Source: Streptomyces sp. CB01635
GTDB taxonomy: Bacteria; Actinomycetota; Actinomycetes; Streptomycetales; Streptomycetaceae
Direction: 5' to 3'
DNA: 43,509 bases
NCBI RefSeq assembly: GCF_002803065.1
Contig: NZ_NNBL01000026.1
Span: 1 to 43,509, forward strand
The notes beneath the pieces were generated by a model that was not told the DNA's origin, did no database searches, and was given only the letters and a program-made list of their open reading frames with translations. A program made the position numbers and the translations under genes. Shown here piece by piece: positions 1-8,405 of the stretch. Position 1 is the stretch's first letter; every line of letters starts with the position of its first letter.

Positions 1-256
1 TGGTGGGGCTTGGTGCGGAGGGGGGTTCGGCCCAGGTCGGGGCTGTGGCTCCGGGCTCCGGTCGACTCGCATCCGGTCGGGCAGTGGTGGCTGCCGTACC
101 CGGCTGGAGGTCGGGCCGGGGGGCGGGCCGCCGCCGGTTCTGGTCGGCCCGCCTGCCCCGGCCCTCGGTGGCCCTGTCCCGTTTGGCTCCGGGGGCCTTG
201 GGGCCTTGCGGGCGGGCCGGTTCCGGGGCGCCGAGTTGGGTGTCGTTGGTCGTCAT
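1..256 (-). CDS. Partial CDS, N-terminus of an unknown Pro/Ala/Arg-rich protein
   Basis: An open frame runs from an ATG at 256 down to the window edge with no stop, giving about 85 residues beginning MTTNDTQLGAPEPARPQG. A purine-rich GGGAAGG lies 5-8 nt upstream of the ATG, a good ribosome binding site. The gene follows the glycosyltransferase gene on the same strand after 19 nt, so the two are probably co-transcribed. The visible part is low-complexity and basic (many Pro, Ala, Arg), as in a disordered N-terminal tail before a folded or membrane domain outside the window. I do not recognise the family. Linkage to a glycosyltransferase suggests a surface-glycan role, which is inference only. 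Confidence 0.6.
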   Translation of the reverse strand, partial: MTTNDTQLGAPEPARPQGPKAPGAKRDRATEGRGRRADQNRRRPAPRPDLQPGTAATTARPDASRPEPGATAPTWAEPPSAPSPT

Positions 257-275
257 GTGCCTTCCCGCTCGTGCG

Positions 276-1550
276 TCACGTGGGGCGTGGGTCCGAGCGG
301 GCGCCGCGCGCGGACGCGGTCCGCGCCGGGCCGTGGGTCGAACGGGCCTTGCGGCGGGCCCAGTCGGCCGCGCGAGAGCGCAGCCGCTGCCACGACCGCA
401 GGCGCCGCGTCTCACGGAGTTCCGCGAACAGGAGCTCGTACCGGGCGACGATCGGATCGGGGTCGTAGCGGCGGGCGGACGCGAACGCGGCGCGGGCCAT
501 GGCGTGTCGGCGCGGCGCGTCGTCAATGAGGCCGACGACCGCCTCGGCGAGAGCCCGCGCGTCCCCGAGCGGCACGAGCCGGCCGTCGACGCCGTCGGTG
601 ATGATCTCGGCGGGGCCGAGCGGCGCGTCGGTGCTGACCACCGGAACCCCGCACCGCATCGCCTCGACGAGCGTCATTCCGAAGGACTCCGCATCTGACG
701 CGGACACCACGATCGAGGCCTTCGCGAACTCCGGCTCGATGGGCGAGCGCGCCCCCATCAGGTGGGCGCGCCCGGTCAGTCCGAGTCCGGCGATGAGATC
801 GCGCAGCTTCGCTTCCTCAGGCCCGCCGCCGTAGATCCGCAGCTGCCACTCGGGTTCCTGCGCGGCGACGGCCGCGAACGCCTCCAGGAGGAGGTCGAAG
901 CGCTTGCCCGGCGCGAGACGCCCGGCGCTCGCGATGACCTTGGCGGCGCCGTCGGACGGCGGGCAGGGCGCCTCCGGCACGATGTTGGGGACCGACAGGA
1001 CCTGTACGCCCGGCAGGGCCATGCGCGCCCGGTACACCTCGGCGTCCGCCGAGGTCATGGTGACGACGGCGTCGAGGGAGCGGTAGTGGCGGGCGAGCAC
1101 CGCCCGGAGCTTCTTGCTGTGCGCGTCGTGGCGCAGGTGCTCCTGCCCGATCCGCAGTGCGGTGCGCGGGCCGTACATCGCCAGATAGACGTTGATGCCG
1201 GGGCGCGTACCGATCACGACGTCAGCGTCGCAGCGCTCCAGGTACTCACGCACGCGCAGATCGTGCAGACGGGTGTACTGCTTGCGCCGCTTCTCGGCGG
1301 CGGGAAAGTCCCGTGCGGGCTCCTCGTACGCCGCGTACCGCGTGTCGACGCCGCCGATACGCGTGTCGACGAGTGGGACCAGTGAGACGGCGGGGTCGAC
1401 CGTGAAGCGCGGCACCTCGCGATGCCGGGACATAGAGACGATCTCCACCTCGTGGCCGCCGCGCCCGGCGAGCGCCGCGGCGAGGTTGAGCGTGGTTCGC
1501 ACGGTCCCGCCGATCGCGTACGCGTTGTGCAGCAGGAACACGATCTTCAT
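276..1550 (-). CDS. Glycosyltransferase family 4 protein
   Basis: A 424-residue protein with the GT-B layout of family 4 glycosyltransferases. The N-terminal half starts MKIVFLLHNAYAIGGTVRT with the Gly-rich loop typical of the acceptor domain. The C-terminal half carries GRLAPGKRFDLLLEAF, a YGGGPEE segment and the donor-binding E-x7-E motif (ESFGMTLVE followed by AMRCGVPVVS). Such enzymes move a sugar from a nucleotide-sugar to an acceptor, commonly in cell-surface or antibiotic glycans; the substrate cannot be read here. The start at 1550 was chosen because the conserved first beta strand begins there; an upstream in-frame ATG at 1619 would add 23 unconserved-looking residues. The last 40 residues are a basic tail. 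It is divergent from the response regulator gene. Confidence 0.9.
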   Translation of the reverse strand: MKIVFLLHNAYAIGGTVRTTLNLAAALAGRGGHEVEIVSMSRHREVPRFTVDPAVSLVPLVDTRIGGVDTRYAAYEEPARDFPAAEKRRKQYTRLHDLRVREYLERCDADVVIGTRPGINVYLAMYGPRTALRIGQEHLRHDAHSKKLRAVLARHYRSLDAVVTMTSADAEVYRARMALPGVQVLSVPNIVPEAPCPPSDGAAKVIASAGRLAPGKRFDLLLEAFAAVAAQEPEWQLRIYGGGPEEAKLRDLIAGLGLTGRAHLMGARSPIEPEFAKASIVVSASDAESFGMTLVEAMRCGVPVVSTDAPLGPAEIITDGVDGRLVPLGDARALAEAVVGLIDDAPRRHAMARAAFASARRYDPDPIVARYELLFAELRETRRLRSWQRLRSRAADWARRKARSTHGPARTASARGARSDPRPT

Positions 1551-1608
1551 GGACAACCCTCCCGGCGGGCGCTTTGCCCGCAACATACGGCGGCAGCCTG
1601 GTCCAGCC

Positions 1609-1648
1609 GGGTAAGCCACCGTTCGCGCCTGGGTGAGAGACGGGTAAG
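1609..1648 (+). promoter_or_regulatory. GGGTRAG direct repeats, possible OmpR-type regulator site
   Basis: Three direct copies of GGGTAAG or GGGTGAG begin at 1609, 1631 and 1642. The offsets are 22 and 11 bp, that is, two turns and one turn of the helix. Tandem direct half-sites phased at 10-11 bp are how OmpR/PhoB-family regulators usually bind. The array lies about 65-105 bp upstream of the regulator gene at 1713 and also upstream of the divergent glycosyltransferase gene, so autoregulation is plausible. No binding evidence is available. Confidence 0.4.
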
Positions 1649-1651
1649 AAG

Positions 1652-1693
1652 GCGTCCGGCGGGCCCCTGGTCAGGGGGTACGCCGCCGGACGC
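1652..1693. repeat. Long inverted repeat in front of the response regulator gene
   Basis: The arms GCGTCCGGCGG (1652-1662) and CCGCCGGACGC (1683-1693) pair perfectly over 11 bp, and the enclosed segment holds a second small hairpin (CCCCT/AGGGG). It ends 19 bp before the GTG start at 1713. It could be an operator, or a terminator stopping rightward readthrough. It has no T-run, so the role is open. Confidence 0.5.
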
Positions 1694-1712
1694 GGGGGGC
1701 ACACTGGAACGC

Positions 1713-2468
1713 GTGTCCCCTACCGCTGCGTCCGCCACGCCCCACGCCGCGTCCCCGACCGTGCTGCTCGCCGAGGACGACCGTGCCATCCGCCATGCCC
1801 TGGAGCGGGCCCTGACTCTGGAGGGTTACGAGGTCACGGCCGTCGCCGACGGGGTGGAGGCGATCGCGCAGGCACACCGCAGCGCGCCCGACATCCTCGT
1901 GCTGGACGTGATGATGCCGGGCATCGACGGTCTTCAGGTGTGCCGGGTGCTGCGTGCCGAGGGGGACCGCACGCCGATCCTGATGCTGACGGCGCTCGTC
2001 GAGACGCCGGACCGGATCGCGGGCCTGGACGCGGGCGCCGACGACTATGTCGTGAAGCCGTTCGACGTGGATGAGGTCTTCGCCCGGCTCCGTGCCCTGC
2101 TGCGCCGCAGCAACGGCGCCTCCTCCGACGACGGGAGCGGCGGGCGCGATGGGTCGCCCGAGCCCGACGGCCAGGTCACGGCGGCCGACCTCAGAATGGA
2201 CCCGCAGGCGCGGCGGGCCTGGCGCGGGGAGCGCGAACTGGAGCTCACCCGTACCGAGTTCGACCTTCTGGAGCTGCTCGTGCGCAACGCGGGCATCGTC
2301 CTCGACCACGCCACGATCTACGACCGCATCTGGGGCTACGACTTCGGTCCCGGGTCGAAGAACCTCGCCGTCTACGTGGGCTATCTGCGCCGCAAGGTCG
2401 ACGAACCCGGTACGACCTCCCTCATCCACACCGTGCGCGGCGTCGGCTACGTGCTGCGGGAGGACTGA
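1713..2468 (+). CDS. Two-component response regulator, OmpR/PhoB family
   Basis: A 251-residue DNA-binding response regulator. The receiver domain (about residues 17-128) has the acidic pair E21-D22-D23, phosphoacceptor D65 in LVLDVMMPGIDG, T93 and K115 in DDYVVKPFD. The C-terminal half (about 155-250) is a winged helix with LTRTEFDLLELLVRNAG, a recognition-helix region and the closing HTVRGVGYVLRED. The GTG start at 1713 puts the receiver at a normal distance from the N-terminus. CACACT at 1700-1705 lies 7 nt before the start, so the transcript may be leaderless. The histidine kinase ATG follows 2 nt after the stop, making one operon. Domain style is MprA/CseB-like, often linked to envelope stress, but the stimulus is not determined. 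Confidence 0.93.
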   Translation: MSPTAASATPHAASPTVLLAEDDRAIRHALERALTLEGYEVTAVADGVEAIAQAHRSAPDILVLDVMMPGIDGLQVCRVLRAEGDRTPILMLTALVETPDRIAGLDAGADDYVVKPFDVDEVFARLRALLRRSNGASSDDGSGGRDGSPEPDGQVTAADLRMDPQARRAWRGERELELTRTEFDLLELLVRNAGIVLDHATIYDRIWGYDFGPGSKNLAVYVGYLRRKVDEPGTTSLIHTVRGVGYVLRED

Positions 2469-2470
2469 GG

Positions 2471-3940
2471 ATGCCGCGCCCCCGCCTGCGCGCGTTCCTG
2501 CACGGGCGACCGCGCGCCCGGTCCCTGCGGACGACGTTCGCCGTGTCGTTCGCGGCCGTCGCGGCGGCCGTCACCGTCCTGGTCGGCTTCCTCTCCTACG
2601 ACGCCGCGGCGCGGCTCGTCCGCGTGGACCAGCAGGCCGTGTTCGACGAGGTCGTCACCGATCTGCGGCAGCAGGTGAAGGACGCCAAGCTCACCCCGTA
2701 CGACTTCGCGTCGGGGGACCCCGACCACGACGGGCCGCGCGACGACCTGATCCGGCCGGCCCGTACGGACGTCCAGGTGCTCGGGCCCGGCGGCCGGGTC
2801 GTCGACCGCGGCAGCCCGCAGCTGCCCGTGAACGCGGCGGACCGGCGCACCGCCGACGAGGCGCACGCCGGTGTGACGGAGGAGGCCGACGGGGCGGAGA
2901 AGGGCGGCTCGCGGCGCGATGTGGAGATCGGCGGGGACGAGTACCGGATGACGGCCGTGTCGCTGGGCGGCGGGCGCGGCGCCGTGCAGGTCGCGCAGGA
3001 GTTCAGCGACACGGAGGACCTGCTGCGTGATCTCCAGCAGCGCACGGGCCTGTTGGCGGGTTCCGTGATCGTGGCGGCGGGACTTGTCGGCTGGTGGCTG
3101 GCGCGCCGGATCACGGGGCGTCTGGTGACGCTCGCGGAGGCGGCGGAGGACGTGGCGGGGACGGGGCACCTCGATGTGCGGGTGCCGGTGACCGGCGGCG
3201 ACGAGGTGGGCAGCCTGGGCCGCTCCTTCGACCGGATGCTGGGGCGTCTTGCGCGCTCGATGGAGGACCAGCGCCGCCTGGTGCAGGACGCCGGTCATGA
3301 ACTGCGCACGCCGCTCACCTCGCTGCGTACGAACATCTCGCTGCTGCGCCGTATCGAGGACCTGCCGCCCGCCGCCCGTGAGGAGCTGATCGCCGACCTG
3401 GCGCAGGAGTCGCGTGAACTGACCGATCTGGTCAACGAGTTGGTGGAGCTGGCCGCGGGCAAGGAGGACGACGAGCCGGTCGTCGAGGTGGCGCTCGCCG
3501 AGACCGCGGAGGACACGGCGGTCCTCGCGCGCCGCCGCACGGGCCGCACGGTCACGGTGCGTTCGCGGGGCGACACGGTGGTCCGGGGCCGGCCGGCCTC
3601 GCTCCAGCGCGCAGTGTCGAACCTGGTGGAGAACGCCGCCAAGTTCGACCGCGACGGCACGGAGCTGATCGAGATCGTGGTCACGGGAGGCCTCCCGGAC
3701 GGCGTGCGTGTCGAGGTGCTCGACCGGGGTCCCGGCATCGCGGACTCGGATCTGGACCGGGTCTTCGACCGCTTCTACCGCGCGCCGGCTGCCCGCAGCC
3801 TGCCGGGCTCCGGCCTCGGCCTGTCCATCGTCCAGGAGGTGGCTGCGGCCCACGGGGGCGCGCCGTTCGCGAAGGCGCGTCCGGGCGGGGGAGCGGCGAT
3901 CGGGTTCACGGTGCGGGGTGTGCTGCCCGACGAGGAGTGA
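2471..3940 (+). CDS. HAMP-containing sensor histidine kinase
   Basis: A 489-residue membrane kinase paired with the regulator just upstream. A first membrane helix lies near residues 17-40 and a second near 195-215, enclosing about 150 residues of extracytoplasmic sensor. A HAMP linker follows. The dimerisation/phosphoacceptor motif GHELRTPLTSLRTN has the phosphorylated His at 276. The ATP-binding domain has the N box NLVENAAKFD, G1 box DRGPGIAD, F box VFDRFYR and G2 box GSGLGLSIV. The kinase autophosphorylates on His and passes phosphate to D65 of the partner. The start overlaps the GAGGACTGAGG ribosome-binding region at the end of the regulator gene. The sensor domain is hydrophilic and gives no clue to the ligand. 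Confidence 0.93.
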   Translation: MPRPRLRAFLHGRPRARSLRTTFAVSFAAVAAAVTVLVGFLSYDAAARLVRVDQQAVFDEVVTDLRQQVKDAKLTPYDFASGDPDHDGPRDDLIRPARTDVQVLGPGGRVVDRGSPQLPVNAADRRTADEAHAGVTEEADGAEKGGSRRDVEIGGDEYRMTAVSLGGGRGAVQVAQEFSDTEDLLRDLQQRTGLLAGSVIVAAGLVGWWLARRITGRLVTLAEAAEDVAGTGHLDVRVPVTGGDEVGSLGRSFDRMLGRLARSMEDQRRLVQDAGHELRTPLTSLRTNISLLRRIEDLPPAAREELIADLAQESRELTDLVNELVELAAGKEDDEPVVEVALAETAEDTAVLARRRTGRTVTVRSRGDTVVRGRPASLQRAVSNLVENAAKFDRDGTELIEIVVTGGLPDGVRVEVLDRGPGIADSDLDRVFDRFYRAPAARSLPGSGLGLSIVQEVAAAHGGAPFAKARPGGGAAIGFTVRGVLPDEE

Positions 3941-3943
3941 GGG

Positions 3944-4543
3944 TCAGGGCCAGACGAGGCAGTAGGCCTGGTGTCCCGCGTCGTGCAGCCGGTGGCTGAA
4001 GTCCTGCCATTCGTGCAGGAGTTGGTACACGTAGAACGCGTCGCGCGGGCCGCCGCGGTCCGGGACCGTCGACCAGATGAACGCCGCGGCGCCCACGGCC
4101 TCCTCGCCGACGCCGCGCAGCGGGTCGACGACCGTCATGGGCAGCTTCACGACCGCGTAGTCGGGATGCAGGACGACCAGTTCCAGCGGGGGGACCTTGT
4201 GCAGCGGTATGCCCTCGATGCCGGTGAGGACCATCGCGGCCATCGTCTCCGGCTTGATCTTGGTGAACATGCCGCCCATGCCGAGCTCGTCACCGCCGAG
4301 CTCCTCGGGGCGCATCGAGATGGGGACACGGGCCGCCGTGGCGCCGTCGGGCGCGCCGAAGTATTTGTACGTCACCCCCACCCGGCCACCATTCCTGCTC
4401 CCGGTCCCGCTCAGTTCCTGCCCGGCGTCCGCTTCCTCCGCTGGTGCCGCTGCCGCCTCCGCGTCGCGCCGGTGCTTTCCCCGCCGGGCACGCCGGGGGC
4501 CCAGGTCGTCGGTCCCCTCGCCCAGTCCGCCACCGCGATGCAT
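3944..4543 (-). CDS. Hypothetical protein upstream of hemL
   Basis: A 199-residue frame with a compact C-terminal part (from about residue 57, VTYKYFGAPDGATAARVP) and a low-complexity Gly/Arg/Ala N-terminus. I do not recognise the family. No signal peptide, membrane segment or metal motif is visible. The core has alternating hydrophobic strands (LELVVLHPDYAVVKLPMTVVD) and aromatic residues near the end (DAFYVYQLLHEWQDF). Two starts are possible: ATG 4543 with GGAG only 2 nt upstream, or GTG 4375, which removes the low-complexity part and leaves 143 residues. The shorter form may be the true one. It ends 4 nt from the kinase stop (convergent) and is divergent from hemL. Confidence 0.7.
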   Translation of the reverse strand: MHRGGGLGEGTDDLGPRRARRGKHRRDAEAAAAPAEEADAGQELSGTGSRNGGRVGVTYKYFGAPDGATAARVPISMRPEELGGDELGMGGMFTKIKPETMAAMVLTGIEGIPLHKVPPLELVVLHPDYAVVKLPMTVVDPLRGVGEEAVGAAAFIWSTVPDRGGPRDAFYVYQLLHEWQDFSHRLHDAGHQAYCLVWP

Positions 4544-4813
4544 ATCTCCACCCGACTGCTTTTCCAGGGCGCCTGGCCCCTTTTCTAGGCCGCGCGGCCA
4601 CCACCGCGCAACCCGATCATCGTGTCAGTGACCTCCCCCACGGTCACTCGCCGAAACGTGCGGTGAACCACCCGCGCGGGCCGGGGAGCGAACCCCGTGC
4701 CGGCGTGCAGCGTGAACTGTCCGCGAGCGGCCCGTCCCCTGGGAGTTTAGGTAGTCGGTTCCCGCCGTGGCCAGAGAAGCAGGGGATGAGCCGGGGTCCG
4801 GAGAGCCTGCCCG

Positions 4814-4826
4814 TACGCTGAGAGGC
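4814..4826 (+). promoter_or_regulatory. Putative -10 box of a leaderless hemL transcript
   Basis: TACGCT at 4814-4819 matches the Streptomyces TAnnnT -10 element and ends 7 nt before the hemL ATG, the spacing that puts the transcription start at or next to the ATG. The GAGAGGC between them could also act as a weak ribosome binding site. No good -35 is seen. Confidence 0.4.
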
Positions 4827-6191
4827 ATGGCAGAGGCGAACAACATCCCCGGGTCCGCGGCGCCGCCGTCGGGCGCGACCGCACCGTACCCCTATGAAGC
4901 ACCGGTCTCGCAGGGTCTCTTCGACCGTGCGGCCCTCGTGACGCCGGGCGGCGTGAACTCGCCCGTACGCGCGTTCCGTGCCGTGGGCGGTACGCCCCGG
5001 TTCATGGTGTCCGGTACCGGTCCGTACCTCACGGATGCCGACGGTCGCGAGTACGTCGACCTCGTCTGCTCCTGGGGGCCGATGATCCTCGGCCATTCCC
5101 GACCCGAGGTCATCGCGGCCGTCCAGGAAGCCGTCGCGCGCGGTACGTCCTTCGGTACGCCGGGCGAGGGCGAGGTGGCCCTGGCCGAGGAGATCGTCGC
5201 GCGGATCGCGCCGGTCGAGCAGGTGCGGCTGGTGTCCAGCGGCACCGAGGCGACCATGTCCGCGATCAGGCTCGCCCGCGGGTTCACCGGGCGCGCCAAG
5301 GTGATCAAGTTCGCCGGCTGTTACCACGGGCACGTGGACGCGCTGCTCGCCGCGGCGGGTTCCGGTGTGGCGACCCTCGGGCTGCCGGACACCCCGGGTG
5401 TGACCGGTGCCCAGGCGGGCGACACCATCGTCGTCCCGTACAACGACCTCGACGCCGTGCGGGTCGCGTTCGCCGCGAACGAGGGCCAGGTCGCCTGTGT
5501 CATCACCGAGGCGTCGCCGGGCAACATGGGCGTCGTCCCGCCGCTCGAAGGCTTCAACCAGGGCCTCGCGGACCTGTGCCGGGAGAACGGCGCGCTCTAC
5601 ATCTCCGACGAGGTCATGACCGGCTTCCGCACGTCGAAGGCCGGCTGGTACGGCGTCGACGGGGTGGCGCCCGACCTGATGACGTTCGGCAAGGTCATGG
5701 GCGGTGGCTTCCCGGCCGCCGCGTTCGGTGGCCGCGCGGACGTCATGGGGCACCTCGCCCCGGCCGGACCCGTCTACCAGGCGGGCACGCTGTCCGGGAA
5801 CCCGGTCGCGACGGCGGCCGGCGTCGCGCAGCTGCGGCTGCTCGACGACGCCGCGTACGCGAAGATCGACGCGGTCTCCGAGCAGCTGCGCACCCTGGTG
5901 GGCGCCGCGCTCACGAAGGAGGGCGTCGCGCACCGCGTGCAGAGCGCCTCCAACATGTTCTCGGTGTTCTTCACGGAGAACGAGGTGCGCAACTACGAGG
6001 ACGCGAAGCGCCAAGAGTCCTTCCGCTTCACCGCGTTCTTCCACTCGATGCTGGAGCAGGGCGTCTATCTGCCGCCGTCGGCCTTCGAGTCCTGGTTCGT
6101 CTCCACTGCCCATGACGAGCGGGCGGTCGAGCGCATCGCCGCCGCGCTCCCCGGTGCCGCGCGCGCGGCTGCGGAGGCCACGCAAGCATGA
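4827..6191 (+). CDS. hemL: Glutamate-1-semialdehyde 2,1-aminomutase
   Basis: A 454-residue PLP enzyme that converts glutamate-1-semialdehyde to 5-aminolevulinate, the committed precursor of haem, in the C5 pathway. It shows the family opening TPGGVNSPVRAFRAVGG, the SSGTEATMSAIRLAR cofactor-phosphate region, the YHGHVDALL motif, D261 in ISDEVMTGFR and the Schiff-base lysine K289 in DLMTFGKVMGGGFPAAAFGG. Length is normal apart from about 25 extra N-terminal residues. The ATG at 4827 was chosen over an in-frame ATG at 4767 because of the family N-terminus and the promoter-like TACGCT just upstream. Its stop overlaps the start of the histidine phosphatase gene by 4 nt. The nearby cytochrome c assembly genes fit a haem-related context. 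Confidence 0.97.
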   Translation: MAEANNIPGSAAPPSGATAPYPYEAPVSQGLFDRAALVTPGGVNSPVRAFRAVGGTPRFMVSGTGPYLTDADGREYVDLVCSWGPMILGHSRPEVIAAVQEAVARGTSFGTPGEGEVALAEEIVARIAPVEQVRLVSSGTEATMSAIRLARGFTGRAKVIKFAGCYHGHVDALLAAAGSGVATLGLPDTPGVTGAQAGDTIVVPYNDLDAVRVAFAANEGQVACVITEASPGNMGVVPPLEGFNQGLADLCRENGALYISDEVMTGFRTSKAGWYGVDGVAPDLMTFGKVMGGGFPAAAFGGRADVMGHLAPAGPVYQAGTLSGNPVATAAGVAQLRLLDDAAYAKIDAVSEQLRTLVGAALTKEGVAHRVQSASNMFSVFFTENEVRNYEDAKRQESFRFTAFFHSMLEQGVYLPPSAFESWFVSTAHDERAVERIAAALPGAARAAAEATQA

Positions 6192-6883
6192 CCACTGCCG
6201 GCAAGTCCGACCAGGACATCACCGTCGTCCACGTGATGCGGCACGGAGAGGTGCACAACCCGGAGGGGATCCTGTACGGGCGCCTGCCCGACTACCACCT
6301 CTCCGAGCTCGGCCGGCAGATGGCCGACCGGGTCGCCGAGCACCTGTCCTCGCGTGATGTGACCCATGTCGTGGCCTCACCGCTGGACCGGGCGCAGGAG
6401 ACGGCGACGCCGATCGCGAAGGCGCACGGGCTCGACCTGGCGACCGACGACCGGCTCATCGAGGCGGGCAACGTCTTCCAGGGCAAGACGTTCGGCGTCG
6501 GCGACGGCGCGCTGCGCAAGCCGGAGAACTGGAAGCACCTCGTCAACCCGTTCAAGCCGTCGTGGGGCGAGCCGTACGTCGAGCAGGTCGTGCGGATGAT
6601 GGGCGCCCTCGACGCGGCGAAGGACGCGGCGCGCGGTCACGAGGCGGTGTGCGTCAGCCATCAGCTGCCGATCTGGATCGTGCGCAGCTTCGTGGAGAAG
6701 CGGCGGCTGTGGCACGACCCGCGCAAGCGGCAGTGCACGCTCGCCTCGCTCACGACGTTCACCTATCGCGGGGACAAGATCGTGTCCGTCGGCTACACGG
6801 AGCCCGCACGCGATCTCGTGCCCGCCCATCTCCTCGCGGGTGCCAAGCCCGTGAAGGGGAAGGACAAGGCGTTCGGCGCGTAG
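6188..6883 (+). CDS. Histidine phosphatase family protein (phosphoglycerate mutase-like)
   Basis: A 231-residue member of the histidine phosphatase superfamily. The catalytic RHG motif is at residues 18-20 (HVMRHGEVHNPEG), which gives the phosphohistidine intermediate. The second-half His of the active site is in CVSHQLPIWI. The family contains cofactor-dependent phosphoglycerate mutases and many small-molecule phosphatases; the exact substrate cannot be told from sequence. The ATG overlaps the hemL TGA (ATGA), so the two are translationally coupled and co-transcribed. No signal peptide is seen, so it is cytoplasmic. Confidence 0.9.
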   Translation: MTTAGKSDQDITVVHVMRHGEVHNPEGILYGRLPDYHLSELGRQMADRVAEHLSSRDVTHVVASPLDRAQETATPIAKAHGLDLATDDRLIEAGNVFQGKTFGVGDGALRKPENWKHLVNPFKPSWGEPYVEQVVRMMGALDAAKDAARGHEAVCVSHQLPIWIVRSFVEKRRLWHDPRKRQCTLASLTTFTYRGDKIVSVGYTEPARDLVPAHLLAGAKPVKGKDKAFGA

Positions 6884-6992
6884 CGCCTTCGGTTCTGAGC
6901 GCCTTCGGCCTGAGCCCATTCGGCACTCGGAACATTCGGCGCAAAGCCGTCGGCATTGCCCAACTTTGTTCTCCGCGCCGGAACCGCGGTGT

Positions 6993-7044
6993 TCGTCGCG
7001 CCCTCTAAGGGGGTGCCCGTCTCGTACGGGACGGGGCGCGACGA
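6993..7044 (+). other. Structured 5' leader of the Tat-type lipoprotein gene
   Basis: The arms TCGTCGCGCCC (6993-7003) and GGGCGCGACGA (7034-7044) form an 11-bp perfect stem. The enclosed 30 nt contain a smaller hairpin (CCCGT...ACGGG). It ends 14 nt before the ATG at 7059 and leaves the AGGGA ribosome binding site free. Upstream, 6884-6960 holds several loosely repeated CCTTCGG/ATTCGG units. No known riboswitch class is recognised; an operator or mRNA stabiliser are alternatives. Confidence 0.45.
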
Positions 7045-7058
7045 ATGGGGACCAGGGA

Positions 7059-8306
7059 ATGCCGGACATCACACGAAGGGGACTGATCGGGCTGGGAGCG
7101 GGTGCGGCGGCGGCCGCCGCGCTCGCCGGGTGCGGTACCAGTAACGGGCAGGGTGGCGGGGCGGCGTCCGTGCCGCTGGGCGACCAGGGCGAGGGCGGCG
7201 CCGGTAAGCCCGACAAGCCCGCGGCCCGGCCGATCGGCGACGGCTCGACGTCGTACACCGGCAAGCAGCCGAACCAGCCGGGCAAGCCCGTCCCCCTCGA
7301 ACCCGGCGAGACGCCGCCGCAGTTCGTGATCTTCTCCTGGGACGGCGCGGGCGAGGTCGGCAACGGCCTCTTCCCGCGCTTCCTCGACCTGGCCGAGAAC
7401 CACGGCGCGCACATGACGTTCTTCCTCTCCGGCCTCTATCTGCTGCCGGAGTCGAAGAAGCGGCTCTACCGCCCGCCGAACAACGGGGTCGGCGCCTCCG
7501 ACATCGGCTATCTCACCGATGCCCACATCAAGGAGACGCTGAAGTACGTCCGCCGGGCCTGGCTGGAAGGCCATGAGATCGGCACGCACTTCAACGGCCA
7601 CTTCTGCGCGGGCACCGGCACCGTCGCCAACTGGACCCCGGCGCAGTGGCGCAGCGAGATCGACCAGGCCAAGTCGTTCGTCAAGGAGTGGCGCACGAAC
7701 ACGGGCTGGCACGACCTGCCCTCGCTGCCCTTCGACTACGAGAAGGAACTCGTCGGCGGCCGCACGCCCTGTCTGCTCGGCCAGGACAATCTGCTGCCCA
7801 CGGCCCGCGAGCTCGGCTGGCGCTACGACGCCTCGTCGCCGGGCGGCCGGCAGCGCTGGCCCTCCAAGCGCGGCGGGGTGTGGGATCTGCCACTGCAGGC
7901 CGTGCCGTTCCCCGGGCACACCTTCGAGGTCCTCTCGATGGACTACAACATGCTGGCCAACCAGTCGGTGAACACGACCAGGGCGCCCGCCTACAACTAC
8001 CCGCGCTGGCGCAAGCAGTCGGCCGATGCCTACATAGCCGGCTTCGACCGGGCATACGAGACGAACCGGGCGCCGTTCTTCATAGGCAACCACTTCGAGG
8101 ACTGGAACGGCGGGATCTATATGGACTCCGTCGAAGAGGCGCTCAAGCACATGGCCGGCCAGAAGGACGTACGCCTCGTCTCCTTCCGGCAGTTCGTCGA
8201 CTGGCTGGACGTCCAGGACCCGAAGGTCCTCGACAAGCTGCGCTCGCTCGACGTCGGAGTGCGCCCCGACGGCGGCTGGAAGAGCTATCTGAAAGCCGCG
8301 GCGTGA
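7059..8306 (+). CDS. Secreted lipoprotein, polysaccharide deacetylase-like
   Basis: A 415-residue exported protein. The N-terminus MPDITRRGLIGLGAG has a twin-arginine motif followed by an Ala-rich hydrophobic stretch and the lipobox LAGC, so it is probably exported by Tat and lipidated on the Cys. After a disordered Gly/Pro/Lys linker comes a fold resembling NodB deacetylases: FVIFSWDGAGEVGN where the TFDDG motif is expected, then HEIGTHFNGHF, which fits the metal-binding His-x3-His. One of the two usual Asp residues in the first motif is missing, so activity on peptidoglycan or glycan is uncertain. ATG 7059 was chosen for its AGGGA site and the signal peptide; upstream in-frame starts would destroy the signal. 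Transcription may continue from the hemL operon or start in the leader. Confidence 0.82.
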   Translation: MPDITRRGLIGLGAGAAAAAALAGCGTSNGQGGGAASVPLGDQGEGGAGKPDKPAARPIGDGSTSYTGKQPNQPGKPVPLEPGETPPQFVIFSWDGAGEVGNGLFPRFLDLAENHGAHMTFFLSGLYLLPESKKRLYRPPNNGVGASDIGYLTDAHIKETLKYVRRAWLEGHEIGTHFNGHFCAGTGTVANWTPAQWRSEIDQAKSFVKEWRTNTGWHDLPSLPFDYEKELVGGRTPCLLGQDNLLPTARELGWRYDASSPGGRQRWPSKRGGVWDLPLQAVPFPGHTFEVLSMDYNMLANQSVNTTRAPAYNYPRWRKQSADAYIAGFDRAYETNRAPFFIGNHFEDWNGGIYMDSVEEALKHMAGQKDVRLVSFRQFVDWLDVQDPKVLDKLRSLDVGVRPDGGWKSYLKAAA

Positions 8307-8405
8307 GCCTCGCGCCGCACCCTGAATGACCCCTTCTGAAATGGGGTTTTCCGTACGCAAGGGGGGTGCGGAAGATCCCCTAAACAGACATGCGAAACTT
8401 TTCAC

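Noticed and set aside
6975..7010. A possible ECF-type promoter (GGAAC then TCT) before the deacetylase-like gene
   Set aside because: The spacing is 19 bp rather than the usual 16-17, and the words are common in this DNA, so support is too weak.
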